Part shown: positions 41,817-51,553 of the stretch, piece after piece
Numbering within the stretch: the stretch's first letter is position 1
Layout of the letters: the number at the start of each line of letters is the position of its first letter
Origin: SAR324 cluster bacterium
Lineage (GTDB): Bacteria; SAR324; XYD2-FULL-50-16
Reading direction: 5' to 3'
NCBI GenBank assembly: GCA_028282885.1
Contig: JANQGX010000090.1
Coordinates: 79,882-143,881, forward strand
Length of the DNA stretch: 64,000 bases
Notes under the pieces: generated by a model
Told to the model about the DNA's origin: nothing
Databases searched by the model: none
The model's input: the letters and a program-made list of their open reading frames with translations, nothing else
Made by a program: the position numbers and the translations under genes

Positions 41817-42150
41817 TACGGTTTTGATTAGCTAGTCCGATATCCGGGTTTATCCCACCAAATGAGTCCCCATCTGCAAAAGAATCAACTGGTTCGTTTT
41901 AAGAGTGACAGTCGATTGACCAAGGCTTAATAATTCCAGTTCGAATGTTTCACGCTTATACCATTAATATGGCTCATAAGCAGATTTTCTGCATCTCTGA
42001 AATGATCCTCACGTTTTGTGGTTTGAGATTTTTGATCCTATCGATTTAAGGAGGTAATCCAAAACAGGGTTGATTTATGGACAGTGAGGTTCCTTATTCC
42101 GATTCGTTTTCAACAACCTGAGATCGGCAATCTTCGAGCCCAATTTTGTT

Positions 42151-42176
42151 GCCATGAAACGCCTGTGTTTCATGGC
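42151..42176. terminator. Hairpin between convergent cobS and kelch-lipoprotein genes
   Basis: GCCATGAAAC (42151-42160) and GTTTCATGGC (42167-42176) form a perfect 10-bp stem with a 6-base loop, 28 bp after the kelch stop codon. T/A-rich bases flank it on both sides, so it could act in both directions. The remainder of 41817-42203 shows no gene. Confidence 0.5.
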
Positions 42177-42203
42177 ATTGTTAAAACAAAAGGTACTATA
42201 TAT

Positions 42204-43304
42204 CTATTCACTGTCTGTATAGATCCAGGTGTCGTTCAGAGTGGTAACCGAATCAGGATATTCACCACCCCTGCCCCCGAATAACAGGATTTGGCTGTTT
42301 CCGATATCAACTGCTTCTCCGTACCAGAATTCACGAGATTCCATATCAGTCGAACAGCCCAGATCTGTAAAAGCTTTTGAGGTGGGATTGAATGCCTGAC
42401 CGCACTCACCGTTCACCAGGATATATCGTGTGTCGGACATTTGGACAATAGGACCAACAACATCATCAGGGATATCACCGGAAAGACTGGATTGAGTCCA
42501 ATCCCCGGTGTTCAGATCAAATTCCCAACAGTCTTGCAGCATTGTCTCTTCTGAATCCACCCCGCCCATAACAATAAGCGTATCGTTGCCGGCATAGAAA
42601 ACAACTGACCAGAATCTTTCTTCGGGAACACTGGTGCTGGATGTCGTAATTTCAGTCCAGGTTTGTGTTGATGTGTCATAAACCCAGACATCGTTGTAAA
42701 CTGAGCCGAAGTAAGTATCGTTGATTGAGTATCCTCCCCTTCCGCCGAACAAGGCAACTTTGCCGTTTCCCACATACGCCATCCCGGGTTCCGAACGAAT
42801 GGCAGGGCCACTAGTGTAGTTACTGATGGTTTGAGACCACTCTTGGGTTGTAAGGTCATATTCCCAGGTATCGGAAAGATGATTGGCCCATGTATTGGTA
42901 GCCGGTTGGTAGACTTCTCCCCAACCTCCGAAAAGTACTATTTTATCCTCAGTTGCCGCCATGTTATGCCACAGCCTGGCACTGGGATGAGACGATGGCG
43001 AGATTTGCGACCAGGAGTTGGATTGGACATCAAATTCCCAGGTATCACTTGTTGGAACCCAATTACCTTCAGGATCATCGGCCGGAATTCCGATATCACC
43101 ACCAAATAATAGAATCTTGCCGTCCAAGTGTACCATCGAATGCCGGTATCTCGCAGTGGGTGATGTACTGGTCTCGACCTGAGACCATCCTTCCCAGGCT
43201 CCGGTCGATGATGAATCATCGTCGTCTCCGCTGCTGCTGCATCCGATGGTAAGTATCAGAACGGTTAAGCAAATTGCACAGGTGCGTATACATTTTAATT
43301 TCAT
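42204..43304 (-). CDS. Kelch-repeat putative lipoprotein
   Basis: 366 residues from ATG 43304 (AAGGA 7 bases before). The signal ends at a lipobox-like LTIGC with Cys22 as the probable lipidated residue; Thr at -3 is not ideal. An acidic/serine linker SSSGDDDDSSS follows. The rest is about six kelch-type units with motifs GKILLFGGD, DTWEFD, DKIVLFGGWG, DTWEYDL, KVALFGGRGG, NDVWVYD, DTLIVMGG and ILLFGGRGG, which should close into one beta-propeller. Ser after the Cys predicts outer-membrane sorting. It is a lone gene between cobS and cobU. A role in surface binding is only a guess. Confidence 0.85.
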   Translation of the reverse strand: MKLKCIRTCAICLTVLILTIGCSSSGDDDDSSSTGAWEGWSQVETSTSPTARYRHSMVHLDGKILLFGGDIGIPADDPEGNWVPTSDTWEFDVQSNSWSQISPSSHPSARLWHNMAATEDKIVLFGGWGEVYQPATNTWANHLSDTWEYDLTTQEWSQTISNYTSGPAIRSEPGMAYVGNGKVALFGGRGGYSINDTYFGSVYNDVWVYDTSTQTWTEITTSSTSVPEERFWSVVFYAGNDTLIVMGGVDSEETMLQDCWEFDLNTGDWTQSSLSGDIPDDVVGPIVQMSDTRYILVNGECGQAFNPTSKAFTDLGCSTDMESREFWYGEAVDIGNSQILLFGGRGGEYPDSVTTLNDTWIYTDSE

Positions 43305-43826
43305 TTTTATATCCTTGAGATGAGGTTTAATTCGTTTCAAATTCAAGACTTTGTGTTATTAGTGGTTTCACTGGAAAGTATTACCAAATTTAAAAAACAG
43401 GGAGAGTCCAATAAGAATTTAATTCTCCTCAGCGGTGTCGCCGGGAGGTTCATATTTGTCATCGTCATGGCCGATCACAATGTTTATAACTGTGTTTCTA
43501 TATCCCAATATTGAGGTAAGTGTCAATAGATCACTGATATGAAAGTTCATTTCTAACAACGGCGGTGCACCTACCTTCCATGCCGTTTAGGAATGCTCGG
43601 CATCTTCACCGTGATATTCAACCTTGTTACTGACAAAAACTGATCAATATTATGAATTGGTCTGGACGGATTTTGTGAATTCAGCAAAGCTTTGAAAGTG
43701 ATGATCAAATGGTAAGTTTTTTTAGGGTCTCAGTTTGGGTGAGTTGCATAGTCGGATCTCGCTTTTCGGGTCAACCTGCCGACTAAAGGTGACAACCAAG
43801 GACTAAATTGGAAATTCTATTGAATT
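43305..43826. other. Gene-free stretch upstream of cobU
   Basis: About 520 bp. It includes nested inverted repeats at 43563-43611 (CGGTG/CACCG outside ATGCCG/CGGCAT at 43580-43585 and 43598-43603), possibly a structured leader or terminator. I searched for cobalamin-riboswitch core elements and did not find them. The cobU promoter is not evident. Confidence 0.4.
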
Positions 43827-44372
43827 ATGGCCGGACAAACTACAGTTCTGATCACCGGCGGCAGCCGAAGCGGTAAAAGCTCCTATGCTTTAAAACTGGC
43901 TCATCCATATCAAAAAAAAGGATTTATCGCCACCGCAGAAGCCCTGGATGATGAGATGAAGGAGCGTATCATCAACCATCAACGGGAGAGGGCGGAAAGT
44001 TTTGTCACCATTGAAGAACCCCTGCAAATTGCCGAAGTGATCGGAAAAAGGGGCGATGAGTTTGACCTGCTTATCCTGGATTGCCTGACTGTCTGGTTGG
44101 GCAATCTTCACTTTCATCTCAAGTCACCTCAAAAGTATCATCCGCTGATTCAGGAGTTTCTCGAAGTCCTGAAAAATCCTCCCTGTGATCTGATCCTGGT
44201 TTCCAACGAGATCGGAATGGGAATCATTCCCGAAAACAAGCTCTCCCGAAAGTTCCGGGATGATGCGGGGAAACTTAACCAGCAGGTGGCAGAACTGGCC
44301 GGTCGTGTTATCCTGATGGTCAGTGGAATACCGGTTGTGATCAAAGGAAATTCGCAGGAGGCATCACCATGA
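43827..44372 (+). CDS. cobU: Adenosylcobinamide kinase / adenosylcobinamide-phosphate guanylyltransferase
   Basis: 181 residues. P-loop GGSRSGKSS (residues ~11-19), guanylyl-accepting His in INHQRERAESFVTIEEP, LILDCLTVWLGNL, and the terminal signature SNEIGMGIIPENKLSRKFRD. The bifunctional enzyme phosphorylates adenosylcobinamide and adds GMP, making the substrate of CobS. It overlaps cobO by 4 bp, so the two are translationally coupled. Confidence 0.95.
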   Translation: MAGQTTVLITGGSRSGKSSYALKLAHPYQKKGFIATAEALDDEMKERIINHQRERAESFVTIEEPLQIAEVIGKRGDEFDLLILDCLTVWLGNLHFHLKSPQKYHPLIQEFLEVLKNPPCDLILVSNEIGMGIIPENKLSRKFRDDAGKLNQQVAELAGRVILMVSGIPVVIKGNSQEASP

Positions 44373-44884
44373 AAGGATATGTTCATGTCTATACAGGCAA
44401 CGGCAAGGGAAAAACGACAGCCGCACTTGGTCTGGCCCTGAGAGCAGTTGGAGCCGGGTTTAAAATTTTTATCGGTCAATTCGTTAAAGGAAGGGATTAT
44501 AGCGAACTGAAATCACTCGGGCGGTTGTCAGACCAGGTTATTGTGAAACAGTATGGGAGAGGGGTCTTTATCAGGGGAAATCCGGAACCGGAAGATGTGG
44601 AAAAAGCCAGGATCGGGTTGGAAGAAGCCCGACAGGCGACAATCAGCGGAGAATACCAGCTTGTTATCCTCGACGAGGCCAATATCGCCACCTATTACAA
44701 TCTTTTCAGTGTGGATGAACTTCTGGATTTGATTCAAAACCGACACGAAGGCACGGAACTGGTTATAACCGGAAGGAATGCAGATTCTCGCCTCCTGGAG
44801 ATAGCGGATCTGGTAACGGAAATGAAAGAGGTGAAACACTATTTCGCAGATGGCGTGAATGCCCGCAAAGGAATTGAGAAATAG
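44369..44884 (+). CDS. cobO: Cob(I)yrinic acid a,c-diamide adenosyltransferase (CobO/CobA/BtuR type)
   Basis: 171 residues. The ATP site is GNGKGKTTAALGLALRA (residues ~10-26), with LVILDEANIATYYNLF (Walker-B-like) and ELVITGRNADSRLLEIADLVTEM near the end. It attaches the 5'-deoxyadenosyl group to cobalt(I) corrinoids. The start overlaps cobU. It ends 122 bp before the convergent small unknown gene. Confidence 0.95.
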   Translation: MKGYVHVYTGNGKGKTTAALGLALRAVGAGFKIFIGQFVKGRDYSELKSLGRLSDQVIVKQYGRGVFIRGNPEPEDVEKARIGLEEARQATISGEYQLVILDEANIATYYNLFSVDELLDLIQNRHEGTELVITGRNADSRLLEIADLVTEMKEVKHYFADGVNARKGIEK

Positions 44885-45006
44885 TGACCCATGCCCGGTT
44901 GTTTGTGTTTTCATCACCTTGCCAACTCTGAATCGGCACAAACGATAAGCCGTAATCATGTGACAATCTTTTACGAGTGGACCGTGATTTCAGCAAGACA
45001 GTATTG

Positions 45007-45339
45007 TTATTCCGGCCAGTCAGAACCGTCGTAGTAACGTGTTCCCCGATGTCCTTCCTTTGGAATCGGTTCTTTCAGTCTTTCTCCCGGGGCTTCAACC
45101 ATGATCAGGGTTCTTGCTTTTCCCGATTTGGGATTACTGGCTCCACCAATCAGCTCCTTAATTTTCATCCGACCGTAAAGCAGGTTGCCGAAAATGGTGT
45201 AAACATAGTCTCCCACTCTCAGTTTGGATGGTTTTCCAGCCATATGAAACTCATACTCGCTGACAGAGCCGTCATAAAACGAGTTCACGGTCTCTATTCC
45301 GGCTTTTGCCGGAACTGTCTTGGTGATACCTTTTGCCAT
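45007..45339 (-). CDS. Conserved-looking protein of unknown function
   Basis: 110 residues, well expressed by sequence signs (GGAGATGATCA before ATG 45339). I do not recognise the family. It is basic in the first half, with a central segment VGDYVYTIFGNLLYGRMKIKEL that looks like a compact beta fold, perhaps PUA/ASCH-like, then GGASNPKSGKARTLIMVEAPGERL. The end is HRGTRYYDGSDWPE. No signal peptide, membrane helix or cysteine is present. It is a single gene opposite to cobU-cobO. Confidence 0.6.
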   Translation of the reverse strand: MAKGITKTVPAKAGIETVNSFYDGSVSEYEFHMAGKPSKLRVGDYVYTIFGNLLYGRMKIKELIGGASNPKSGKARTLIMVEAPGERLKEPIPKEGHRGTRYYDGSDWPE

Positions 45340-45832
45340 TGATCATCTCCTTCTTTAAAATTCAAGCTCTTTTTGTTTTCCGGATTGGTGCGGATAGTAA
45401 AGTTCTCAAGCTATCAAACCGGTGGAACTGATAATTAGTTACAGTGCTGAACTCATTTGTATAGTATAATCCGTAATCACTGACAGTGGCAATGCAGATG
45501 AGATCTTTTCCGGTTTTTGGTTTCAGATGATCGATATAACAAAGGCAGAAATGCGTTGTTCAAGTTCTCGTTATCAAGGGGAACTGCATGGAGATGACGG
45601 ACGCCGCTGGGAAGGTTGCGCATTGACCATCATCAGATTCGGATATCGAATTTCTGAATTGATACGGGAGGTGCTTAGGACTGGTAACAATTGGCAAATG
45701 CATATACCCTGGATATAGCAGGACATATGGGGTTAGCTGATCTGAGGGATGCTAGCTGGAGATATGACCGGGCATTTGAATGGATAGTGCTGATGATTTT
45801 TGATTATCTACAAGTTAAACCAATTTGTGACC
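45340..45832. other. Gene-free stretch upstream of polB
   Basis: About 490 bp with a TATAAT at 45465-45470 that may be a plus-strand -10; no good -35 is paired with it. A 63-codon frame at 45527 has no supporting signals. No RNA gene was recognised. Confidence 0.35.
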
Positions 45833-48217
45833 ATGTCTGATTCGCCGGAAACAGAAAGCGGATTTCTGCTGCATACTTTTCACCGAACGCGGAATAATCG
45901 AACCACGGTTTACGGAATTGGAAAGCTGTCGACCGGGGATACTTTCGGATTGGTGGATCAACGATTCCGGCCCCGATGTTATCTTTACGAGTCGTCCTTA
46001 AGCCAGGTTGGAAATATCCTGACTGCTCCCCATCTCACCTGGAAGTCATCAGACCGGTTATCCATGGATGGACAGCCGATGATTGAAATCCGGACCAATA
46101 CCATTGATCAACTGAAACAGCTTATTTCTGACCTGGAACAAAGGGATATACGCGTGTTCGAGGCGGATATTCCACTTGCCAAACGATATTTGATTGAAAA
46201 CAGGATACATGGTCCGATTCAATTATCAGGGAGTTGGCGTCAAGGAAAGGAAGTGGATCGAGTGATTGTCAATCCCGATGTCCAACCGATTGACCGGGAG
46301 CCGGAACTAACTGTTCTTTCCATCGATATTGAGACCAACAGGGAAGCTACCCTGGTTACCGCGGTCTCATTTGCGGGATTGAGGCCCGAAGAGAATCATC
46401 CCTACGAGAAGGTGGTTGTGGTCGGCGAACCACACGCAGGTGATCCGGACTATATTCAACCCGTTGCGTCCGAGAAGGAGCTCTTGCTTTACTTGGCTGA
46501 AGTTTTCAGTCAATTCAACCCGGACATCATAACCGGATGGAACGTTATCGATTTTGATTTAAAGGTTTTGGCAGAGCGATTCAAAGCAAACCGGATTCCT
46601 TTCAGGATCGGCAGATCTGAAGAGTCTTGTTACTATCAGGAAGGGAGCGTCTGGGGGGGAAGTCGTGTCACGGTTTTTGGACGCCAGGTGATGGATGCGA
46701 TGCATCTTGTCAGGTTCACCCTCACCCAATTTGACGACTATCGACTGGATACGGTGGCAAAAACCTTGTTGGGACGTGGCAAACTGCTCAATACGGATGA
46801 TCATGATGATATGGCCGCCGTGATCGAGAAGACCAGGGTTGAAAATCCTAAATTGTTTGCGGATTATTGTCTTGAGGATGCCCGTCTGGTTTTGGATATA
46901 CTGAAAAAAGTGGACATGATCCGTCTCTCACTCAAGCGGTGCATCCTCACCGGGTTGCCATTGGACAACGCCTGGGGCAGTGTGGCGGCATTCGAATTTC
47001 TCTATTTGAGCCAGCTTTTTCGCAGGAACAGGGTTGCCACATTTATGAAATCCGAACTGGATTTAGGGAGCGATGTTCCTGGCGGTTATGTCTTTCCGCC
47101 ACAGGTTGGAATCCACGATAATATTCTCGTCTTTGATTTCAAAAGTCTTTACCCTTCCATCATCCGCACTTTTAATATCGATCCGCTGGCAATGGTTCTT
47201 GCTGAAAAGGGGTCAACAGGCAATCTGATTACAACCCGCAACGAAGCCCGGTTTGACAGGGAGAGGGGTATTCTTCCGGAAATGCTGGATATATTTTTTG
47301 ATCGGCGTGCCAAGGCAAAAAAAGAGGGCAACTCTCTTGCTTCTTATACATATAAAATCGTAATGAACTCTTTTTACGGCGTTTTGGGAACACCGACCTG
47401 TCGTTTTTCATCGAGTCGATTAGCCGGGGCAATCACTCATACCGGGCATTACCTGATGCATTGGAGCAAGGAGTTTTTTGAAAGGCACAGTTGCAAAGTG
47501 CTTTATGGTGATACTGATTCGCTATTTGTCGATGTCGGACTGCCGGATGATATCACTTATGATCAGGCGTTTGAAAAAGGATCTGAGCTTTGTAAACAGA
47601 TTAATAAAGAACTGGCGACCCATATAGCGGCAGAGTACAAGATTGAATCGCGACTGGAACTGGAGTTTGAGAAGATTTACAACAAGCTGTTTTTACCGCC
47701 GATGAGGGGCCAGGAAACTCGCGGTCGTGCCAAGGGATATGCCGGCTTGTTGCAAAAAAGCGAAACAGAGTCCGAACTGCAAATCGTCGGAATGGAAGCG
47801 GTTCGCAGAGATTGGACAAGAGTATCTCATCAGTTCCAAAGAGAACTGTTTACCCTGCTCTTCCAAAATGCCGGCACCAGCGAGTTGGAGAACTTTATTT
47901 TTTCCCTGGTTCACGAAATCCGTTCGGGGGTTAAAGACGACCTGCTGATTTACCGGAAGGCCCTGCGTAAGCCGGTTGAGCATTATACCAAAACCACACC
48001 TCCCCATGTGAAGGCGGCCCGGATGCTGCCGAATCCTTCAGGGGTAATTCATTACCTAATGACGATTGACGGTCCGCAACCCGTCAGCCTTCGTTCATCC
48101 CCGATCGACTACAGCCACTACATAGAAAAACAGATCAAACCCATTATTGAAACCATCGCTCCCTTCCGGGATATTGATATCAATGCCGCGCTGACCGGTC
48201 AACAGAGGTTGTTTTAA
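45833..48217 (+). CDS. polB: DNA polymerase II (family B)
   Basis: 794 residues from ATG 45833; a TTG at 45800 is in frame but less likely. The proofreading exonuclease has Exo I SIDIETN (Asp165/Glu167), Exo II NPDIITGWNVIDFD and Exo III YCLEDARLV. The polymerase has motif A DFKSLYPSIIRTFNIDP, motif B KIVMNSFYGVLG and motif C YGDTDSLFV. It acts in damage-tolerant and restart synthesis in bacteria. It is about the size of E. coli Pol II (783). It is not functionally linked to the cobalamin genes on either side. Confidence 0.96.
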   Translation: MSDSPETESGFLLHTFHRTRNNRTTVYGIGKLSTGDTFGLVDQRFRPRCYLYESSLSQVGNILTAPHLTWKSSDRLSMDGQPMIEIRTNTIDQLKQLISDLEQRDIRVFEADIPLAKRYLIENRIHGPIQLSGSWRQGKEVDRVIVNPDVQPIDREPELTVLSIDIETNREATLVTAVSFAGLRPEENHPYEKVVVVGEPHAGDPDYIQPVASEKELLLYLAEVFSQFNPDIITGWNVIDFDLKVLAERFKANRIPFRIGRSEESCYYQEGSVWGGSRVTVFGRQVMDAMHLVRFTLTQFDDYRLDTVAKTLLGRGKLLNTDDHDDMAAVIEKTRVENPKLFADYCLEDARLVLDILKKVDMIRLSLKRCILTGLPLDNAWGSVAAFEFLYLSQLFRRNRVATFMKSELDLGSDVPGGYVFPPQVGIHDNILVFDFKSLYPSIIRTFNIDPLAMVLAEKGSTGNLITTRNEARFDRERGILPEMLDIFFDRRAKAKKEGNSLASYTYKIVMNSFYGVLGTPTCRFSSSRLAGAITHTGHYLMHWSKEFFERHSCKVLYGDTDSLFVDVGLPDDITYDQAFEKGSELCKQINKELATHIAAEYKIESRLELEFEKIYNKLFLPPMRGQETRGRAKGYAGLLQKSETESELQIVGMEAVRRDWTRVSHQFQRELFTLLFQNAGTSELENFIFSLVHEIRSGVKDDLLIYRKALRKPVEHYTKTTPPHVKAARMLPNPSGVIHYLMTIDGPQPVSLRSSPIDYSHYIEKQIKPIIETIAPFRDIDINAALTGQQRLF

Positions 48218-48290
48218 ATCAGATAACAGATATTTGGGGTAAAATTTGGGAATATTCCTTTTGTAACGATCCATCATGGCTAATCAGATA

Positions 48291-49265
48291 TTAAAACAAT
48301 GCCATCAGGATGGCGAACAGGGCTACGGAGAGAAAAGCGGTGGTCAGAACCAGGTATGATGCCTGTTTGATGTGTTTGGGTTCTGCCAGCTCTGTGCCGT
48401 CTCCCAGCCAGGGCTTTTCCACACGACCGTGAGGATAAATGCCGGGGCCGTTCAGTTTTAAATTCAACGCGCCAGCCACAGCGGCTTCGGCGTGCCCTGC
48501 ATTGGGGGAGCTGTGCCTTAAGCGGTCCCTCCAACCGATTCTCCAGGCTTCTTTGAAGTTTAACCTGGTGAAAGCTGCCGCGGCAGAAATCAGCGGAATC
48601 CCCAGTCTGGCCGGCAGGTAGTTGAGAATGTCATCCAACTTGGCACTTGCCCTGCCAAAGAGAAGATATTGCTCACTCTTGTATCCCACCATGGAATCAA
48701 GTGTATTGGTTACCTTGAAGAAGAGGATGAGTGCGATTCCCATGTATAGAGGGGAAATACCGATGATATTGCCGAATATCGACCCCATCGCGTACCAGAA
48801 GAGAGGTGACAGGAAACCATCCACGAAATTCTCAGCCAGGCTTTCCACGGTAGCTCTTGCCACACCATGCTTATCCAGAGTTCGGGCATCCCTGCCAATC
48901 AGCATCTGTACAGCGTTCCCGGCTTTCTCAAGATGATTTTTTTCAAGCTCGACCATGACAGATTTACCATGTTTTACCAGATCCTGCAGTGAGAGGCAGG
49001 AATAGAGCAGGAAGAGTTGAAAAAAGATGGCAAAACCGGAGAGAAACAAGGTAACAAGAGAATAAACTGCCAGCACTGTCGCCTGGACAAGAACAACCAG
49101 TATTAGTCCATGCTTTAAACTGCGGCTGCCGAATCTTTCCAGAAAAGATTCAAAAGCGTTAATAAGGCTTCCCATAAGGCGAACAGGGTGGAGGCGATAA
49201 ACCGGATCACCCAGGTAGAGATCCAACAGAAAGGCGAAAAGAAGAATGATCAGGCTCTCTTTCAT
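48291..49265 (-). CDS. cbiB: Adenosylcobinamide-phosphate synthase
   Basis: 324 residues. Motifs are LDLYLGDPVYRLHPVRLMG at the N-terminus, ARATVESLAENFVDGFLSPLFW, NTLDSMVGYKSEQYLLFGRASAKLDD and HSSPNAGHAEAAVAGAL. Several membrane helices are present. It couples adenosylcobyric acid with aminopropanol or its phosphate. It is the last gene of the cbiL-to-cbiB operon, 33 bp after cbiP, and converges on polB. Confidence 0.95.
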   Translation of the reverse strand: MKESLIILLFAFLLDLYLGDPVYRLHPVRLMGSLINAFESFLERFGSRSLKHGLILVVLVQATVLAVYSLVTLFLSGFAIFFQLFLLYSCLSLQDLVKHGKSVMVELEKNHLEKAGNAVQMLIGRDARTLDKHGVARATVESLAENFVDGFLSPLFWYAMGSIFGNIIGISPLYMGIALILFFKVTNTLDSMVGYKSEQYLLFGRASAKLDDILNYLPARLGIPLISAAAAFTRLNFKEAWRIGWRDRLRHSSPNAGHAEAAVAGALNLKLNGPGIYPHGRVEKPWLGDGTELAEPKHIKQASYLVLTTAFLSVALFAILMALF

Positions 49266-49298
49266 ATAGTGAGTTTGAGTGTGATTGCTCCGTCGAAT

Positions 49299-50819
49299 TC
49301 AGATTCCTATGATGGTTTTCAGTCTTTCCAGATCCAGGTATTTACGAAAATGGTCCGCCAGCAGATCGTATTGCCGATTTCTGAACTGGTTGATGTCCGG
49401 TTCATTCTCCCGTGAGGAGATCTGATAATCCGGTAGCCATCGACTCAGCAGCTCGGTTCTGAATTGCATGTTATTAAACAGTCCGTGGAAATAGGTCCCC
49501 CATACTTTGCCGTCTGCCGAGATGGCTCCGTCGCTGTCATTTGCCTCAATCCCGTTTCTTGATTGCAAATCTATAACAGGATCCAAGGCTTCCGGATGCT
49601 TTGTTAATCCCATGTGGATTTCATATCCCTCTATCCTGGCCCCCGTTGCTTTCCAGATTCCCGTGGAACGACTCAGCACTTTCTCGGATGCCATGACGGT
49701 TTCCAACTCCAACAGACCGAGGGCTTCATCCTTTCCGGGGTGGTCTTCAACTCCCTCCGGATCGTCAATGGATCTGCCAAGGATCTGGTATCCGCCACAG
49801 ATGCCGCCGATTTCACCGCCTTTCCGATGATAGTCCAGCAGCAGATTATCCCATCCTGTTTTCCTTAGCCATCGCAGATCACTGCGAACATTTTTGGAAC
49901 CCGGTAGCAGAACAAGATGATATCCATCCAGATTTCTGGTTTGCAGCAGGTAATGCAGGTTGACCTTGGGATCATTTTCCAGGGGTTGAAAATCGGTATA
50001 ATTGGAAATATGGGGAAGACGCAGAACAGCAATATTGATCCTGCCCGCTTCGGGACCCGCAACCGGATCCACCAGGGAGTCCAGCAACACGCTGTCCTCG
50101 GGATCGATTTTGATATGGGTATAGTGTGGAATCAGTCCCAGCACCGGCAATGAGGTTTCCTGTTCCAACCATGATATTCCGTCCTCGAAGAGGGAAGCAT
50201 CCCCCCTGAAGCGATTGATGATAACTCCCCGCACTCGTTGTCGATCCTTTTCCGGTATCACCGCCAGGGTACCCACGATCTGTGCAAAGACCCCACCTCG
50301 GTCGATATCCGCGACAAGTATGACCGGGGCGTTTGCTGCGTGAGCTGTTTTAAAATTGACAAAGTCTTTTTTCCTTAGATTGACCTCACCGCAGGAACCG
50401 GCTCCTTCGATGACTACCAGCTCATGTTGCTGACGTAACCTCTCCAGACTTTCCTGTGATTTCTGAAAAAGCTCATTGGTGTTGCGATAATAATCTTTGG
50501 CTTTGACATTGTAGATCGGCTTTCCCTGCAGGATTACCTGGGAACCGACGTTTGAGCTCGGTTTGAGCAAAACCGGATTCATGTCCGTATGGGGTCTGAG
50601 GTTGGCCGCCTGCGCCTGCACAACCTGGGCTCTCCCCATTTCTCCGCCCTCTTCCGTTACGGAAGAGTTGTTGGACATGTTTTGTGCCTTGAAAGGTGCG
50701 ACGGAATAACCCAGGTCGTGGAAAATCCGGCAGAGTGCCGCCACCACGATGCTTTTTCCCACATCCGATCCGGTGCCGAGAATGGAAAGGCAACGGGCCG
50801 GTGATTGATCCCTCTTCAT
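49299..50819 (-). CDS. cbiP: Cobyric acid synthase (glutamine-hydrolysing)
   Basis: 506 residues. The dethiobiotin-synthetase-like ATPase half opens LSILGTGSDVGKSIV and has FKAQNMSNNS and EMGRAQVVQAQAA. VVIEGAGSCGEVNLR follows. The class-I-like amidotransferase half has the nucleophile Cys in GGICGGYQILG and a late His in YFHGLF. It amidates four carboxyls of adenosylcobyrinic acid a,c-diamide using glutamine. Its start overlaps cbiJ by 4 bp. Confidence 0.95.
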   Translation of the reverse strand: MKRDQSPARCLSILGTGSDVGKSIVVAALCRIFHDLGYSVAPFKAQNMSNNSSVTEEGGEMGRAQVVQAQAANLRPHTDMNPVLLKPSSNVGSQVILQGKPIYNVKAKDYYRNTNELFQKSQESLERLRQQHELVVIEGAGSCGEVNLRKKDFVNFKTAHAANAPVILVADIDRGGVFAQIVGTLAVIPEKDRQRVRGVIINRFRGDASLFEDGISWLEQETSLPVLGLIPHYTHIKIDPEDSVLLDSLVDPVAGPEAGRINIAVLRLPHISNYTDFQPLENDPKVNLHYLLQTRNLDGYHLVLLPGSKNVRSDLRWLRKTGWDNLLLDYHRKGGEIGGICGGYQILGRSIDDPEGVEDHPGKDEALGLLELETVMASEKVLSRSTGIWKATGARIEGYEIHMGLTKHPEALDPVIDLQSRNGIEANDSDGAISADGKVWGTYFHGLFNNMQFRTELLSRWLPDYQISSRENEPDINQFRNRQYDLLADHFRKYLDLERLKTIIGI

Positions 50820-51553
50820 TCTATTTCAAACCTTTGCTTTACATATTGGTACAGTTCATCAAGATTGGAAAATCCTGTTTCCGATGCCCTTTCAATGATG
50901 ATCGGGAGGATACCCAGTTTTTGGCAAGCTTCCAGCTTATCTACTGTCCCGCCTCTGCTACCGGAATTTTTCATCACCACATAATCGGCATTGTATTCCC
51001 TGAACATGGCCAGATTCAATTCCAGTGAAAAAGGGCCCAGGGCAGCCACGATGTTTTTAAGGGGGATGCTGTTGCGACGACAGACCTCCAGGGAGTCCAC
51101 CGAAGGCAATATCCTGTAGACAAACCTGTTATCTTTTCTGACGCTTTCAAACGCGGCTATGGAACTGCTCCCGGTAGTCAGGAATACACATCCTTTGATT
51201 TCTTTTAGAAACTCCAGGCACTCATCCAGGGATTGCACCTGCACGGCACCTTCACTAACGGATTTTGCCCGTACGTAACGTATTCGCTCGCATGCTGAAT
51301 GTTCGGCAGCTTTTCGAACATTTTCGGATACTCTGAAGGCATAAGGATGGGACAGATCGATGATAAGATCCACCTGATGATCCCGGATAAAGCCGATCAT
51401 CTCCTCCTCGTTCATTCTTCCCACATGTACTCGACTGCCCGGTAAAAACTCTTCTCCCGTCTCGGTGGCAACGGAGACGATCGTCTCCAGCCGTTCACCA
51501 AGCATCTCCAGCAGTTTTGTTGTTTCGGACGTACCGCCGATAATCCAGATCAA
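50816..51553 (-). CDS. cbiJ: Cobalt-precorrin-6A reductase
   Basis: 245 residues. N-terminal dinucleotide-type start MIWIIGGTSETTKLLEML, then LIIDLSHPYAFRVSENV, FLTTGSSSIAAFE and the end motif VMKNSGSRGGTVDKLEAC, all typical of CobK/CbiJ. It reduces the macrocycle with NAD(P)H. 4-bp overlaps with both neighbours indicate translational coupling. Confidence 0.93.
   Translation of the reverse strand: MIWIIGGTSETTKLLEMLGERLETIVSVATETGEEFLPGSRVHVGRMNEEEMIGFIRDHQVDLIIDLSHPYAFRVSENVRKAAEHSACERIRYVRAKSVSEGAVQVQSLDECLEFLKEIKGCVFLTTGSSSIAAFESVRKDNRFVYRILPSVDSLEVCRRNSIPLKNIVAALGPFSLELNLAMFREYNADYVVMKNSGSRGGTVDKLEACQKLGILPIIIERASETGFSNLDELYQYVKQRFEIE

Noticed and set aside
42050..42110. AAGGAGGTAATCC resembling the complement of the 16S rRNA 3' end, followed by ATG
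   Set aside because: The frame stops after 14 codons and no rRNA sequence is around it; chance or a stray ribosome site.
43545..43640. Possible integron attC-like or riboswitch structure (TCTAACAACGGC and nested hairpins) upstream of cobU
   Set aside because: The matching GTTRRRY end of attC and the conserved cobalamin-riboswitch core are both missing.
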